From Verrucomicrobiota bacterium (GTDB taxonomy: Bacteria; Verrucomicrobiota; Verrucomicrobiia; Opitutales; UBA953), in NCBI GenBank assembly GCA_015061905.1, contig SUVQ01000005.1:33192-97191 (forward strand): 64,000 nucleotides of DNA, given 5' to 3'. The notes under the pieces are model-generated. The model saw only the letters and a list, made by a program, of their open reading frames with translations. It was not told where the DNA came from and ran no database searches. The position numbers were made by a program, and so were the translations under genes. Numbering within the stretch: the stretch's first letter is position 1; every line of letters starts with the position of its first letter. Shown piece after piece: positions 49,669-59,245 of the stretch.

Positions 49669-51606
49669 ATGAACGGATTCTCCCCAGCCCCCAGAGACCA
49701 ACGACTTAGCGCACTCAAATCCCTGATTCCGGAAGCGTTTTCCGAAGGAAAAATCGACTGGGAAAAACTCAAAGCCGCACTCGGCGAAGACGTCAATTTT
49801 TCCAACGAACGTTACGTGCTCAACTGGGCGGGGAAAAGTGAGGCATTTCGCATTTTGCAGGAACCCTCGTCCGCAACGCTCGTTCCCGTGCGCGAAGAAT
49901 CTGTCGATTTCGACAACACGCAGAATATTTTTATCGAAGGCGAAAACCTTGCCGTTTTGAAAGCACTCCAAAAGAGCTATTTCAACAAGGTCAAAATGAT
50001 TTACATCGACCCGCCGTATAACACCGGAAACGATTCTTTCATTTATCCCGACAAATTTTCCGAAACCAAGGAGGAATATCTCAAACGCGTCGGCGACAAA
50101 GACGAATCCGGATACATGTTGCGGGAAGGGCGTTTCGCGAAAAATTCCAAAGAAAACGGACAATACCACAGCAACTGGCTCAATATGATGATGCCGCGCC
50201 TCTACCTCGCAAAAAATCTCCTGCGGGAAGACGGCGTAATCTTCGTTTCTATCGACGACAACGAAGTGCACAATCTCCGCTTGCTTATGAACGAAATCTT
50301 CGGCGAGGAGAATTTTGTAGCGCAGATTCCGTGGCAATCAAGGGCTTCGATTCAGAACGATACAGATTTTAGTGTTAACCATGAGTATGTGATAGCATAT
50401 GCAAAGCATCGCCGACAGGAGAATCGGCGTCTTAAAGAGAGCAATGCAGAGGAATGGTATAAGACAAATTCTTTCGTTTGCAAGCCGCTACCCCTGGATA
50501 AAGATAAATTTGACAATCCTGACAATGACTCCCGTGGGCTATGGAAAGCGGATCCTTTTGATGCTCCCAATGTGCGCTCTAATCTGACTTATCCAATTGT
50601 AAACCCCACAACAGGTGAAACTTATTTCCCGGCGCGTGGTCGCCACTGGAGGACAGATTTGAAGCAATATAAAAAGGCTTTGGCAGACAATAGAATCTGC
50701 TTTGGGAAAGATGGGAAAGGGAAGCCTCAATTAAAAGTTTTTTACGAAGAAAAAAAGGCTTACGGATCTATTGACAATTCATGGTTTGATGCAAACAGAA
50801 TTGGAACTTCAACTTTGGGCACAAAAGAATTACAGCGACTTTTTGATGGGGTTGCGAATTTTGATACTCCTAAGCCGACGACCCTGTTGAAAAAGTTGTT
50901 AGATTTATCAAATCTTCAAAAAGATTCCATCATCCTCGACTTTTTCGCCGGTTCGGGAACGACGGCTCACGCGGTGATGCAGTTGAATCGGGAAGACGGC
51001 GGGAACAGAAAATACATTTGTGTGCAGTTGCCGGAAAAGTGCGACGAAAAAACCGAAGCGTTTAAGGCGGGCTATAAAACGATTGCCGACATCGCGAAAG
51101 AGCGGATTCGCCGCGCGGGAACGAAAATTCGCGGCGAAGTCGAAGCGGAACAGGCGAAGCAAAGCGGGGAACTGGGACTTGCCGGAACGCCGGAAGTGAA
51201 GATGCCGGATCTCGGTTTTAAGGTTTTTAGACTCGAAGACAGCAATTTCAAGCAGTGGCGCAAGACGACGGCGGCAACTCTCGCGGAGGTCGAACAGCAG
51301 ATGCTGGATTTGGTCGATCCCGTGAAGCCGGACGCGGCGGTTGAAAACATCATTTATGAGCTTCTTTTGAAAAGCGGCAAGGATCTGAATAGTAAAATTG
51401 TTCGCGGGAACGGTTTTTATAACGTGAACGACGGCGAGCTGGTGTTGCTCTTGGAATCCGCTTCGCAGGAAATTGTGGATTCGGTTATCGCACTTGCTCC
51501 CGCGAAAGTTATTGCCCTCGACCGCCTCTTCCACGGCAACGACCAACTCAAAACCAACACCTCCCTCCAATTCCGGGATAGCTCTGTTGAATTTTTAACG
51601 ATATAA
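49669..51606 (+). CDS. mod: Type III restriction-modification methyltransferase (Mod, beta-class N6-A/N4-C MTase)
   Basis: MIYIDPPYNTGNDSFIYPDKF (motif IV) precedes ILDFFAGSGTTAHAVMQLN (motif I); res gene downstream. Confidence 0.93.
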   Translation: MNGFSPAPRDQRLSALKSLIPEAFSEGKIDWEKLKAALGEDVNFSNERYVLNWAGKSEAFRILQEPSSATLVPVREESVDFDNTQNIFIEGENLAVLKALQKSYFNKVKMIYIDPPYNTGNDSFIYPDKFSETKEEYLKRVGDKDESGYMLREGRFAKNSKENGQYHSNWLNMMMPRLYLAKNLLREDGVIFVSIDDNEVHNLRLLMNEIFGEENFVAQIPWQSRASIQNDTDFSVNHEYVIAYAKHRRQENRRLKESNAEEWYKTNSFVCKPLPLDKDKFDNPDNDSRGLWKADPFDAPNVRSNLTYPIVNPTTGETYFPARGRHWRTDLKQYKKALADNRICFGKDGKGKPQLKVFYEEKKAYGSIDNSWFDANRIGTSTLGTKELQRLFDGVANFDTPKPTTLLKKLLDLSNLQKDSIILDFFAGSGTTAHAVMQLNREDGGNRKYICVQLPEKCDEKTEAFKAGYKTIADIAKERIRRAGTKIRGEVEAEQAKQSGELGLAGTPEVKMPDLGFKVFRLEDSNFKQWRKTTAATLAEVEQQMLDLVDPVKPDAAVENIIYELLLKSGKDLNSKIVRGNGFYNVNDGELVLLLESASQEIVDSVIALAPAKVIALDRLFHGNDQLKTNTSLQFRDSSVEFLTI

Positions 51607-52817
51607 TGCGAGCTATGGAAAAGACGCCTACAGTCATTGATTTGTTCGCGGGTTGTGGAGGACTTTCTCTTGGTTTATATCAAGCCGGATGGCAGGGAAT
51701 TTTTGCGATAGAGAAAAATGAATTTGCATTTGACACGTTGAAATTCAATTTGATTGAGAAAAAGAAGCATTTTGCATGGCCGGAATGGCTGCCGAAAACA
51801 AATCATGATATTGACGAGGTTTTGAACAATCACAGAGCAGATTTAAAGCGTTTACGGGGGACGATTGATTTAGTTGCGGGCGGTCCGCCTTGCCAAGGAT
51901 TCTCAATGGCGGGAAAGCGTATTGAGAAAGACGAGCGAAACAAGCTGGTTTTTTCATATATTAAATTTATCGAACTTGTTCGCCCCAAGATGCTCTTTTT
52001 TGAAAATGTTAAGGGGTTCACTTATGCATTTAATAAAAAACAGGGGGCAATCCCGTATTCTCAGCTTGTGGTCGAAAAACTTTCGGGGTTGGGCTACGAT
52101 ATCCACGCAGAGGTCTTGGATTTTTCTGAATTTGGTGTTCCGCAGCGTCGGAAGCGGTTTATACTTGTCGGGGTGAGGACAGAACAAGGATGTGCGGCGG
52201 ATTTTTTCCGCCTTGTGAAGTCGAAAGCGGCTCGTTTTTTAGAGAAGAATGGGCTTTCTTGTAATCCGACGTTGGCTGATGCGATATCAGATTTACTAGA
52301 AAGAAACGGCATTAAACCTACTCCGGATAGGAAAGGCTTCTCTTCCGGTGTATATGGAGAGGCAACTTCTGCTCTGCAAATGTTTTTGCGAAAAAGCTCA
52401 AATCCAGAATCAATTCCGAATAGCCACAGTTTTGCAAGGCATACAAAAGAACGATTGGAATGCTACAAAAAATTACTGGAGGAGTATCCCAAGCGGGGGC
52501 GCCGAATAGACGGAGATGAGCGTATGCGGTGGAATATTCGGCAACGAGGTATAACCGTTATGGACGGAAGTCAACTTGCGCCGACAATCACTGCACATCC
52601 GGATGATTATTTACATTATTGTGAGCCTCGGATAATGACTGTTCGAGAGTGCGCTCGAATTCAAACATTTCCGGATTGGTATGAAATTAAACGAAAGTAT
52701 ACAACCGGAGGGAAAATGCGGAGAATTGAAGTCCCTCGATACACTCAGGTGGGAAATGCAATTCCCCCTCTTTTTGCACAACAAGCAGGATTAACTTTGA
52801 AGGAGATTTTAAGGTAA
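51606..52817 (+). CDS. DNA (cytosine-5-)-methyltransferase
   Basis: TVIDLFAGCGGLSLGLYQAGW; GGPPCQGFSMAGKR; FFENVKGF; VPQRRKRFILVGVR; TVRECARIQTFPDWY; QVGNAIPPLFAQ. TAATG coupling to mod (alternative ATG at 51615). Confidence 0.96.
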   Translation: MRAMEKTPTVIDLFAGCGGLSLGLYQAGWQGIFAIEKNEFAFDTLKFNLIEKKKHFAWPEWLPKTNHDIDEVLNNHRADLKRLRGTIDLVAGGPPCQGFSMAGKRIEKDERNKLVFSYIKFIELVRPKMLFFENVKGFTYAFNKKQGAIPYSQLVVEKLSGLGYDIHAEVLDFSEFGVPQRRKRFILVGVRTEQGCAADFFRLVKSKAARFLEKNGLSCNPTLADAISDLLERNGIKPTPDRKGFSSGVYGEATSALQMFLRKSSNPESIPNSHSFARHTKERLECYKKLLEEYPKRGRRIDGDERMRWNIRQRGITVMDGSQLAPTITAHPDDYLHYCEPRIMTVRECARIQTFPDWYEIKRKYTTGGKMRRIEVPRYTQVGNAIPPLFAQQAGLTLKEILR

Positions 52818-55396
52818 TGGATAAACTGAGCTTTAGGGTGAGTTCCGCGTTAAAAGACCTCGTTGGTAAAGACCTAGTTACGAGCGAGAACGTTGCTATA
52901 TTTGAGTTAGTAAAAAATTCATACGATGCCTATGCGACAAAGGTTGAGATAACGTTTTCTGACGATAAAATTGTCATTGCAGATAACGGGAAAGGAATGA
53001 CGTTTGACGATTTGAAAAAAAAATGGCTTTTCCTGGGTTATTCTGCAAAAAAAGATGGCACAGAAGATAGACCGGATCAGCTTAAGCAGAAGTCGTATCG
53101 AGATCGGATTAAGCGGCGATATGCTGGGGCTAAAGGGATAGGGCGCTTTTCTTGTGATAGATTGGGCAAAAAATTATTGCTCATAACAAAAAGTGAGTCT
53201 GCGGAGTCTACGGAAAAAATAGCTGTAAACTGGGCTGATTTTGAAAACGATCAGCAGACAGAGTTTACGGAGGTCGAAATTGATCATACATCAGTTAGGC
53301 GGGATTTTGTTGTTTTTCCGGGTGGGAAAAAAACGGGAACGATTCTTGAAATTTCAAGCCTAAATGCAGAAAGATCCCGATGGGATAGGGCACACATTTT
53401 AGACTTGAAGCGCTCGTTGGAGAAACTAATCAATCCCCTTGCAGAATCGGAAGATTTTTCAATAGAAATTATCTGTGAGAGAGAGAAAGCAGAAGATTTA
53501 AACGAATCGCACGATAGAGATATCGTCAATGGTATTTTAAAAAACAGCATCGCTGAAATTTTTAAAATTAAGACTACACAAATTGATGTAAGGCTAAATT
53601 CTGAATACATAGAAACAACGCTATCTGATAGAGGTGTCGATATATACAAAATAAGAGAGAAAAATATCAATTTTAAGCAGTTGGTTGATGTAAGAATTAA
53701 TCTCTACTTTTTAAACCGTTCTGCAAAGTATAGCTTTACCCGATTAATGGGGATAGAGCCTGTCAATTATGGATCTATTTTTTTGTTCCGGAATGGCTTT
53801 AGGATCATGCCGTTTGGAAATACTGGTGATGATAGTTGGGGCTTAGATTACAGAGCGCAGCAAGGGCGGAGTCGTTTTTTAGGGACACGAGATTTATTTG
53901 GTCGGGTGGATGTATTAACCGATAATGTTGATGAATTAAAAGAGGTGTCCAGTCGAGATGGAGGGTTGATTGAAACGAGGACATCGAGGCAATTATTTGA
54001 GTTGTTTAAGATAGCACACAGGCGTTTGGAGCGTTATGTCTCAGGGGTCTTGTGGGGCGGAGGATTTCTACAACGAGAGTATTTTGCAACAGAAGCAGAG
54101 GCGTTAAAAAAAAGAAAAGAGCTTTTGGATATAGACAAAGATGAGGATGATCCTAATTACATCTTCTCTTCCAGTATGGGAAGTAAGATTGATTTTGTTC
54201 AGTTAATTAAAACATTGATCAAAGATAAGAACGTTGAGGTGCTATATTACAACACAGAGCTCGCGAATATTTTTTCGCTTTCTACTGGCGTTGATACTAT
54301 AAAGCCTCAATTTATTCGGGATTTAGAAAAAATTGCAGAAAATACGAACAATTCAAATCTGCTCGCATCCGTTGAGGAGGCGAAGCATCGGATATCGGAA
54401 TTGCAACGAGAAAAAGAGGTCGCAGAAGCCCGAGCTTTAGATGAAGAGCAAAGGAGAATTGCGGCAGAGAAATCTGCAAAGGATGCAGATTTGAAAAAAC
54501 GGGAAGCCGAAAAAAAAGCTGAGCTTGAGCGAGAGAAGAAGCGAGAAGCTGTCTTGCGCGCCAAAGAGGCTGAACTAAAACGGAGAGAGGCTGAGGTGCT
54601 TCGAAAAGAGGCCGAGCAGAAAAAGAGGGAAGAAGAGGAGCGCAGAATCGTCGCGGAATCAGAAAAAAAACAAGCAGAGATTCGACTAGAAAAGAAAATA
54701 GAGCAATTAAAAATCGTATCGTCGTTGTCTTCGCAGGATCTAGAATCTGTCACAAATTTACACCATCAAACATATGTTGTCGCAGACAACATTAATGCGA
54801 TGATAACTTTGTTTTCAAGGCAACTACGTATAAATGAACCGATCTCGTACGGTAGGATTATTGATTTTTTAAATGATGTTTCGTTCGAAAATAGCAAAAT
54901 TATAAGTTTTTCAAGGTTTGGGATAAAAAAGATATTCGATGATTTTACAACGAAAGATGAATACGACATCGTTGATTTTCTGAAGAACTATATTGATAAA
55001 ATTGCAAAGCATTTTTTAGGGAGTCGCATAGATGTCAAATTTGAGAACCGAATAAATACTTCGTTTAAAACATTTTTTGCGCCGATTGATGTCTCTATCA
55101 TAGTTGATAATATGGTAAGTAATGCGAAAAAAGCGAAGGCGAGTCTTTTGGAGATTATAGTGGATGGAGTGGGGGAAAAGCTCTTTCTATCGTTCATTTC
55201 AAATAGGACATTTAGTGACGGTATTTCGGATCTTAACGATATTTTTGAAAGAGGGTTTTCAACAACAAAGAGTACGGGAGTTGGGCTTTATCATGTAAAA
55301 AATATTGTTGATGGTAATTCTTGGGAGATCATACCGAAGAGACATGAATCAAGTGCAGAGTTTTTAATTACGATAAAACATGAGAATAAATTATAA
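52817..55396 (+). CDS. Dual GHKL protein: N-terminal Hsp90/MORC-like ATPase, long charged coiled coil, C-terminal histidine-kinase-like ATPase
   Basis: N-terminal ELVKNSYDA, IADNGKGM, GAKGIGRFSCDRLG; coiled coil around EKEVAEARALDEEQRRIAAEK...EIRLEKK; NLHHQTYVVADN (H-box-like); DVSIIVDNMVSNAKKAKA (N box); FERGFSTTKSTGVGLYHVKNIVD (G box). Confidence 0.85.
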   Translation: MDKLSFRVSSALKDLVGKDLVTSENVAIFELVKNSYDAYATKVEITFSDDKIVIADNGKGMTFDDLKKKWLFLGYSAKKDGTEDRPDQLKQKSYRDRIKRRYAGAKGIGRFSCDRLGKKLLLITKSESAESTEKIAVNWADFENDQQTEFTEVEIDHTSVRRDFVVFPGGKKTGTILEISSLNAERSRWDRAHILDLKRSLEKLINPLAESEDFSIEIICEREKAEDLNESHDRDIVNGILKNSIAEIFKIKTTQIDVRLNSEYIETTLSDRGVDIYKIREKNINFKQLVDVRINLYFLNRSAKYSFTRLMGIEPVNYGSIFLFRNGFRIMPFGNTGDDSWGLDYRAQQGRSRFLGTRDLFGRVDVLTDNVDELKEVSSRDGGLIETRTSRQLFELFKIAHRRLERYVSGVLWGGGFLQREYFATEAEALKKRKELLDIDKDEDDPNYIFSSSMGSKIDFVQLIKTLIKDKNVEVLYYNTELANIFSLSTGVDTIKPQFIRDLEKIAENTNNSNLLASVEEAKHRISELQREKEVAEARALDEEQRRIAAEKSAKDADLKKREAEKKAELEREKKREAVLRAKEAELKRREAEVLRKEAEQKKREEEERRIVAESEKKQAEIRLEKKIEQLKIVSSLSSQDLESVTNLHHQTYVVADNINAMITLFSRQLRINEPISYGRIIDFLNDVSFENSKIISFSRFGIKKIFDDFTTKDEYDIVDFLKNYIDKIAKHFLGSRIDVKFENRINTSFKTFFAPIDVSIIVDNMVSNAKKAKASLLEIIVDGVGEKLFLSFISNRTFSDGISDLNDIFERGFSTTKSTGVGLYHVKNIVDGNSWEIIPKRHESSAEFLITIKHENKL

Positions 55397-56351
55397 GATA
55401 TTGTGGTTCGAAGACGAAAAGTCTTCGTATAAAACCAAGAAAAGATTTGTCAAAGAAATCGTAGAAGAATTCGGATTTAATTTTGTTGAGCCTCAGAACG
55501 AGGTGAGCGGGGACAATATCCACACGTTGAATTATTCACAATTCGATTTGATTATCGCAGATATGAATCTAGCGAAAGGTGTTACTGCAATGGAATTGAT
55601 GGATATTATTCGTAGAGAAAAAAAGGTATTTACAGAGGTTTTGTTTTATTCGTCAGAAGGAGAGCTTGCGGTAAGAAAGGTGCTTGCAAACTACAAGATT
55701 GATGGTGCGTATTGTTCTGGACGCGATAATGAGGATTTCGAGTATAAAGCTCGGGAGGTTATCCTTACATTGATTAAGAAAACACAAGATCTGACAAATA
55801 TGCGCGGCTTAGTAATGGCAGAGGTTAGCGAGTTGGACTTATTGATGGAGCGAATTATTCGGAAATTTCTGTCTACTGTTGGTGATCGGGAAAAAGAGGC
55901 CTTCAAGAAAAATATCGTCGGGGATGTTGAAAAATCCTTAAAGAATCTGCTACAGGCGGGAACCGTTCGTTTTTCCGGGGTTTCAGGAGAAGGAAAATGT
56001 GAGTGTGGGAAAACTTGTGTTCACGTTTGGAACAATGAAAGTGTGGATAGAATAATTTCATCCTTGGGCTTCGAGTCTTCCAGAAAGGCGAGGGCAATAC
56101 ATTTAATTATTGCGAAGGGATTTCTCAAATATAACCCCCAAAGAGCTAACTTCTTCGAAGACTACAAAAGAGAGATTATAGAGGTTCGAAACAAACTTGC
56201 ACATTGTAAAAGTGAGGTTGTTGATGGAAACGAGGTTCTCATTACTCAAAAGGGAGCCCAGGAGAGGTTCGATGATGCTTTATTTAAAGAAATTCGGACA
56301 AACATAAAAAAATACAGAGATCTTTTTCAAAAATATGAAACTGACCTTTGA
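55380..56351 (+). CDS. Receiver-domain protein with C-terminal HEPN-like helical domain
   Basis: ILWFEDEKSSYKTK...YSQFDLIIADMNLAKG...VLFYSSEGE receiver residues; C-terminal KREIIEVRNKLAHCK matching the HEPN RN-xxx-H pattern. 17-nt overlaps with both neighbouring genes. Confidence 0.75.
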   Translation: MRINYKILWFEDEKSSYKTKKRFVKEIVEEFGFNFVEPQNEVSGDNIHTLNYSQFDLIIADMNLAKGVTAMELMDIIRREKKVFTEVLFYSSEGELAVRKVLANYKIDGAYCSGRDNEDFEYKAREVILTLIKKTQDLTNMRGLVMAEVSELDLLMERIIRKFLSTVGDREKEAFKKNIVGDVEKSLKNLLQAGTVRFSGVSGEGKCECGKTCVHVWNNESVDRIISSLGFESSRKARAIHLIIAKGFLKYNPQRANFFEDYKREIIEVRNKLAHCKSEVVDGNEVLITQKGAQERFDDALFKEIRTNIKKYRDLFQKYETDL

Positions 56352-59004
56352 GGCGAATTTGGAGTATCAGCGGGACGCGGTGCGTGCCGTGGTCGGGTTG
56401 TTTGAGGGGCAACCCAAGGCTGATTCCGTTTCTGAGTTCGGTCTTGATGAGGCGGGAACGTTGGCTCTTCCGAATGCTGTCGGGAATCGCTTGGCGATTT
56501 CCGACGGTCAGATTTTTGCCAACCTGCGGGAAATTCAAAAAGAGAACGGCGTTCCCGTAGATGCTCCGCTGTGCGGCATGAATTTTTCCGTCGAAATGGA
56601 AACGGGAACGGGGAAAACCTATGTTTATTTACGCACGATTTACGAGCTGAACAGGCAATACGGTTTCAAAAAATTTGTCATTGTCGTGCCGTCGATTGCG
56701 ATTCGGGAAGGCGTTTTGAAAAATCTGCAAATTACGCACGAGCATTTTCAAAATTTATACGACAACGTTCCCGCGCATTATTCGGTTTACGACAGCACGA
56801 AGGTCTCGACACTTCGCGGGTTCGCGGCGAGCGACAATATTGAAATTCTCGTTTTGAATATTGATTCGTTTGCGAAGGATGAAAATATCATCAACAAGCC
56901 GAACGATAAGCTAAACGGGCGGGAACCGATTGAGTTTGTCCGCGCCGTTTCGCCGATTGTCATTGTAGATGAACCGCAAAACATGGAGACGGACAAGCGT
57001 GCGGCGGCGATTGCAAACCTAAATCCGCTTTGTACGTTGCGTTACTCGGCGACGCATCGCAATCGCTACAACCTCGTTTACAGTCTGAATCCTGTTCGCG
57101 CCTACGATTTGGGTTTGGTGAAACAAATTGTGGTGAGTTCTGTTGTCGAAGAAAATTCCGGTAATGCGGCGTTTGTTTCCCTGGAAGCGATTAAATCCAC
57201 GAAAACCCGCGTTTCGGCAAATTTGAAAATCCACATTAACGGCAAGGACGGTGTTTTGGCGAAAACCGTTCCCGTGCGTGCCGGCGACGATTTGTATAAA
57301 CTTTCCAAAGGGCGGGAAATTTATTCCGACGGCTACATTATCGATGAAATTGATGCCGAAAACGGTTATGTCGTTTTTTCAAACGGAACAACGCTTTACT
57401 TAGGGCAGGCGCAGGGCGGATTGACCGCAGAAGTCATGCGCACGCAAATCGAAACTACGATTAAGGAGCATTTGGAGCGGGAACGCCGTTTGCTCGGGAA
57501 AGGCATTAAGGTGCTTTCGTTGTTTTTCATTGATCGCGTCGCGAATTATCGCAGTTACGATACTGACGGGAACGCAATCAAAGGGAAATTTGCAACGTGG
57601 TTTGAAGAAATTTATTCCGAAATGATTCGAAAGCCGCGCTATGCAGACCTACCGCGCGTTCCCGCAGAGCAGGTTCACAACGGATATTTTTCTCAGGACA
57701 AAAAGGGTAAGATAAAAGACACCAACGGCGAAACGCTTGCGGACGATGATACTTACTCTCTCATTATGCGGGATAAAGAAAAGTTGTTGAGCCTTGAAAA
57801 TCCCTTGCGCTTTATCTTCTCCCACTCCGCATTGCGGGAAGGTTGGGATAATCCGAATGTTTTTCAGATTTGCACGCTGAATGAGACAAAATCCGAGGCG
57901 AAGAAGCGGCAGGAAATCGGGCGCGGCTTGCGCTTGGCGGTCGCCGGAGACGGACGGCGTATTTACGAGCGCGGAGTAAATCAACTTGTCGTTGTCGCCA
58001 ACGAATCTTACTCCGATTTTGCGAAAGCCTTGCAGACAGAAATCGAAACGGAGTGCGGCGTGGACTTCAAGGGGCGCATAAAAAATGCACGAGAACGCCG
58101 CTCCGTGAAATATAGAAAAGGCTTTGAGGCGGATCCGCGTTTTCTCGAAATCTGGGAACGTATTAAGGCGAAAACGACTTACCGCGTGAATTACTCTACG
58201 GAAGAGCTGGTTTTTGTAGCAAGCCGAGCTGTCGCCGATTTACCGGAAATTAAACCTCCGCAGATTCGCACGACCAAAGTGAAAGTTGAGATGAGCGATG
58301 AGGGATTAGAAACGCATTTCTTGGCGGAGAGCCCGGAAATCTACGGGAACTATGCGTGGCAAATTCCGGATTTACTTGGCTATATTCAGCAAAAAACAGA
58401 ATTAACCCGGGAAACGATTCGTGAAATTTTAATGAAATCCGGGCGTCTTTCGGATGTAATGAAGAATCCGCAATTATTTTTGGATTTGGTTACCGGAACG
58501 ATTCGAAAAACGCTCTATGGCTTAATGATTTCCGGAATTAAGTATCAGAAAATCGGAACCTCCGAATACGAGATGCGCTTGTTTGACGAGCAGGATTTGG
58601 AGATTTACCTGAATGATTTCACTTTCAAGGTAGGAAGCGCTGACGAGTCTCAAAAGGATAAAACGATTTATGAAGAATACGTCCCGCTTGATTCTGAGGC
58701 GGAAACTCAGTTCGCGAGAGATTGTGAAACAAGCGAACAGGTGAAGTTTTACTTTAAGCTACCCGAATGGTTTAAGATTCCTACTCCGATCGGAAATTAC
58801 AATCCGGACTGGGCGGTCGTTTTTGAAAACGAAAAGAAAATCTACTTTGTCGCAGAAACGAAGTCTACGGGAGCGGGGGCTGTCGATTTTTCAAAACTGC
58901 GTGATTCGGAGCGGCAAAAAATTCAATGCGGGAACGCCCACTTCAATGCCTTGCCTGACGTCGAATATCTTGTAGCTCACCGTTTGAGTGATTTGAGTCA
59001 CTAG
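56335..59004 (+). CDS. res: Type III restriction endonuclease Res subunit (SF2 helicase + PD-ExK)
   Basis: MNFSVEMETGTGKTYVYLRTI (Walker A), IVIVDEPQNME (DExx), FSHSALREGWDNPNVFQICTL, C-terminal NPDWAVVFENEKKIYFVAETKS (PD-ExK). Confidence 0.94.
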   Translation: MKLTFEANLEYQRDAVRAVVGLFEGQPKADSVSEFGLDEAGTLALPNAVGNRLAISDGQIFANLREIQKENGVPVDAPLCGMNFSVEMETGTGKTYVYLRTIYELNRQYGFKKFVIVVPSIAIREGVLKNLQITHEHFQNLYDNVPAHYSVYDSTKVSTLRGFAASDNIEILVLNIDSFAKDENIINKPNDKLNGREPIEFVRAVSPIVIVDEPQNMETDKRAAAIANLNPLCTLRYSATHRNRYNLVYSLNPVRAYDLGLVKQIVVSSVVEENSGNAAFVSLEAIKSTKTRVSANLKIHINGKDGVLAKTVPVRAGDDLYKLSKGREIYSDGYIIDEIDAENGYVVFSNGTTLYLGQAQGGLTAEVMRTQIETTIKEHLERERRLLGKGIKVLSLFFIDRVANYRSYDTDGNAIKGKFATWFEEIYSEMIRKPRYADLPRVPAEQVHNGYFSQDKKGKIKDTNGETLADDDTYSLIMRDKEKLLSLENPLRFIFSHSALREGWDNPNVFQICTLNETKSEAKKRQEIGRGLRLAVAGDGRRIYERGVNQLVVVANESYSDFAKALQTEIETECGVDFKGRIKNARERRSVKYRKGFEADPRFLEIWERIKAKTTYRVNYSTEELVFVASRAVADLPEIKPPQIRTTKVKVEMSDEGLETHFLAESPEIYGNYAWQIPDLLGYIQQKTELTRETIREILMKSGRLSDVMKNPQLFLDLVTGTIRKTLYGLMISGIKYQKIGTSEYEMRLFDEQDLEIYLNDFTFKVGSADESQKDKTIYEEYVPLDSEAETQFARDCETSEQVKFYFKLPEWFKIPTPIGNYNPDWAVVFENEKKIYFVAETKSTGAGAVDFSKLRDSERQKIQCGNAHFNALPDVEYLVAHRLSDLSH

Positions 59005-59245
59005 TATGTCGGTTTTCTAACACTATGAATGCCGAAAAGGTTGCGTTTGCATTTTGACGAATCCGAGTCTTCGGGAAGATCGGGTAAAGATCGGAAAGAG
59101 TTCTTCGGGTTAGGATTTTCCCGTGAAACTTTTTTGTGAAAGAAAGGTGAAAACACGTGTCTCGTGTGTTTCCGTCAACAGCCGGGACGGCTGTTCTCCT
59201 TTGAACAAATCTTCTTTTACTTTGTGTAAAAAAGCTTATGAGGTT

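Noticed and set aside
49620-49670. Phase-variable simple sequence repeat upstream of mod
   Set aside because: Only short homopolymers (C5, A6) are present; no SSR tract long enough to suggest phase variation.
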